Assembly (NCBI GenBank): GCA_938045085.1
Contig: CALINZ010000007.1
Coordinates: 1-7,350 of the forward strand
Length of the DNA: 7,350 nt
DNA from: an uncultured Collinsella sp.
GTDB lineage: Bacteria > Actinomycetota > Coriobacteriia > Coriobacteriales > Coriobacteriaceae
Direction of reading: 5' to 3'
Shown one piece after another: positions 6,845 through 7,350 of the stretch. A model generated the notes under the pieces. That model was not told where the DNA came from and searched no databases. It was given only the letters and a program-made list of their open reading frames with translations. Within the stretch, counting starts at the first letter, position 1, and each line of letters opens with the position of its first letter. Both the position numbers and the translations under genes were made by a program.

Positions 6845-7350
6845 AATCTGGAATACGGTTGATATCCTATGCCGCCTCGACCCTGTCCGCAAGCTCGAGG
6901 CCGGACTCGAGCATCTTCCTGGCCTCCGCCTCAAGCCGCGCCCAATCGACGGGACCGTCGATTCCCCGAGTGCGACCGTCATCGTAGAGCTCGTTCATCC
7001 TCACCTCCGAGAAGTACCTGGACTCCTGCCATATCTCGTCCTGCTCGCACATGACCGCGCCCGCGAGCCGCACCAGCGAGCCCGTGGAGGGGAACACCTG
7101 CACGACGCGCGACCTGCGCTTTATCTCCCGGTTGGTCCTCTCCTGCACGTTGTTGGTGCGCAGGCGCTTCCAGTGGGTCGGCGGGAAGTCGAGGTAGGCC
7201 AGCGCGTCGGGCTCGGCCTCCTCCAGCACCGCCGCCGCCCTGGGGCAGCACCCCTCCAGCATGTCGCACGCCGCGTGGTACATGGCCGTCACGGTGGCGG
7301 CGTCGCGCCCGCGGAACACCTGCGACACGATCCTGCCCACGCGGCGCCTG
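6785..7350 (-). mobile_element. IS256-family insertion sequence, transposase 3'-side end (partial)
   Basis: Radical SAM similarity ends abruptly at about 6784. The following bases GGTAGTGTCGAG and onward have the look of an IS256-family terminal inverted repeat (roughly 6785-6809). An 82-base non-coding end leads to the transposase stop. GC-rich composition resumes inside the element. The other end and the target duplication lie outside the window, so the boundary is uncertain by a few bases. Confidence 0.75.
6867..7350 (-). CDS. IS256-family transposase, C-terminal part (5' partial)
   Basis: The C-terminal region of an IS256/Mutator-type DDE transposase; the frame is open to the window edge (RRRVGRIVSQVFRG reading inward), so its start is outside. 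The diagnostic segment RTNNVQERTNREIKRR holds the family's E of the catalytic DDE triad (codon at 7140-7142), followed by RSRVVQVFPS and SLVRLAGA. The two Asp residues would lie upstream, out of view. The tail ends EAA-stop at 6867, as usual close to the element end. It cuts and inserts its own element. It is antisense to the radical SAM gene, and its GC-rich codon use matches the activase gene rather than the peptide cluster. No frameshift is visible in this portion, so the element may be intact and recently active. Confidence 0.9.
   Translation of the reverse strand, partial: RRRVGRIVSQVFRGRDAATVTAMYHAACDMLEGCCPRAAAVLEEAEPDALAYLDFPPTHWKRLRTNNVQERTNREIKRRSRVVQVFPSTGSLVRLAGAVMCEQDEIWQESRYFSEVRMNELYDDGRTRGIDGPVDWARLEAEARKMLESGLELADRVEAA

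Noticed and set aside
1..7350. CRISPR arrays, tRNA or rRNA genes
   Set aside because: No regularly spaced repeats, tRNA cloverleaf or rRNA-like stretches were seen on either strand by eye.

Overview
The window looks like a piece of a high-GC, strictly anaerobic gut-type actinobacterial genome. A Coriobacteriia (Collinsella-like) host is my best inference. It rests on the GC-rich codon use of the first gene, its strict-anaerobe function and the GC-rich IS256-family transposase; no marker gene fixes the taxon.

Bases 3-4337 hold the rest of a very large gene, with its 5' end outside the window. It encodes a 2-hydroxyacyl-CoA dehydratase activase-type protein with two ASKHA ATPase/iron-sulfur modules followed by DUF2229-like and dehydratase-like regions. 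A strong GC-rich hairpin about 46 bases after its stop probably ends its transcript. The 347-base gap to the next, convergent gene contains that hairpin, a weaker one, and a clean terminator serving the gene on the other strand.

From about 4560 to 6784 the DNA is clearly more AT-rich and carries a small gene set that reads as a ribosomally made peptide (RiPP) cluster. A LysR-type regulator (5641-4685, minus strand) is divergent from a three-gene plus-strand operon. The operon has two short Cys-rich peptide genes (5800-5970 with seven Cys, and 5979-6143 with six Cys), then a radical SAM enzyme starting at 6182. The two peptides share an N-terminal x-[DE]-[WY]-I-Q motif, a C-x4-C spacing, a Y-[ST]-G-G motif and an identical C-G-x3-S ending, so they look like diverged paralogous precursors. 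The radical SAM protein has CxxxCxxC and GGEP motifs and is the likely thioether-forming maturase (ranthipeptide/sactipeptide type). The LysR protein is the likely local regulator, and the 158-base divergent region contains repeated AAACAA/TTGTTT half-sites.

The maturase is broken. At about 6785 the reading frame runs into the end of an IS256-family insertion sequence whose transposase (minus strand, 6867-7350 and beyond) continues out of the window. Only about 201 native residues remain, so the rest of the barrel and any SPASM domain are lost or displaced beyond the element. Here the cluster is therefore probably inactive, or at least cannot make its product with this enzyme copy.
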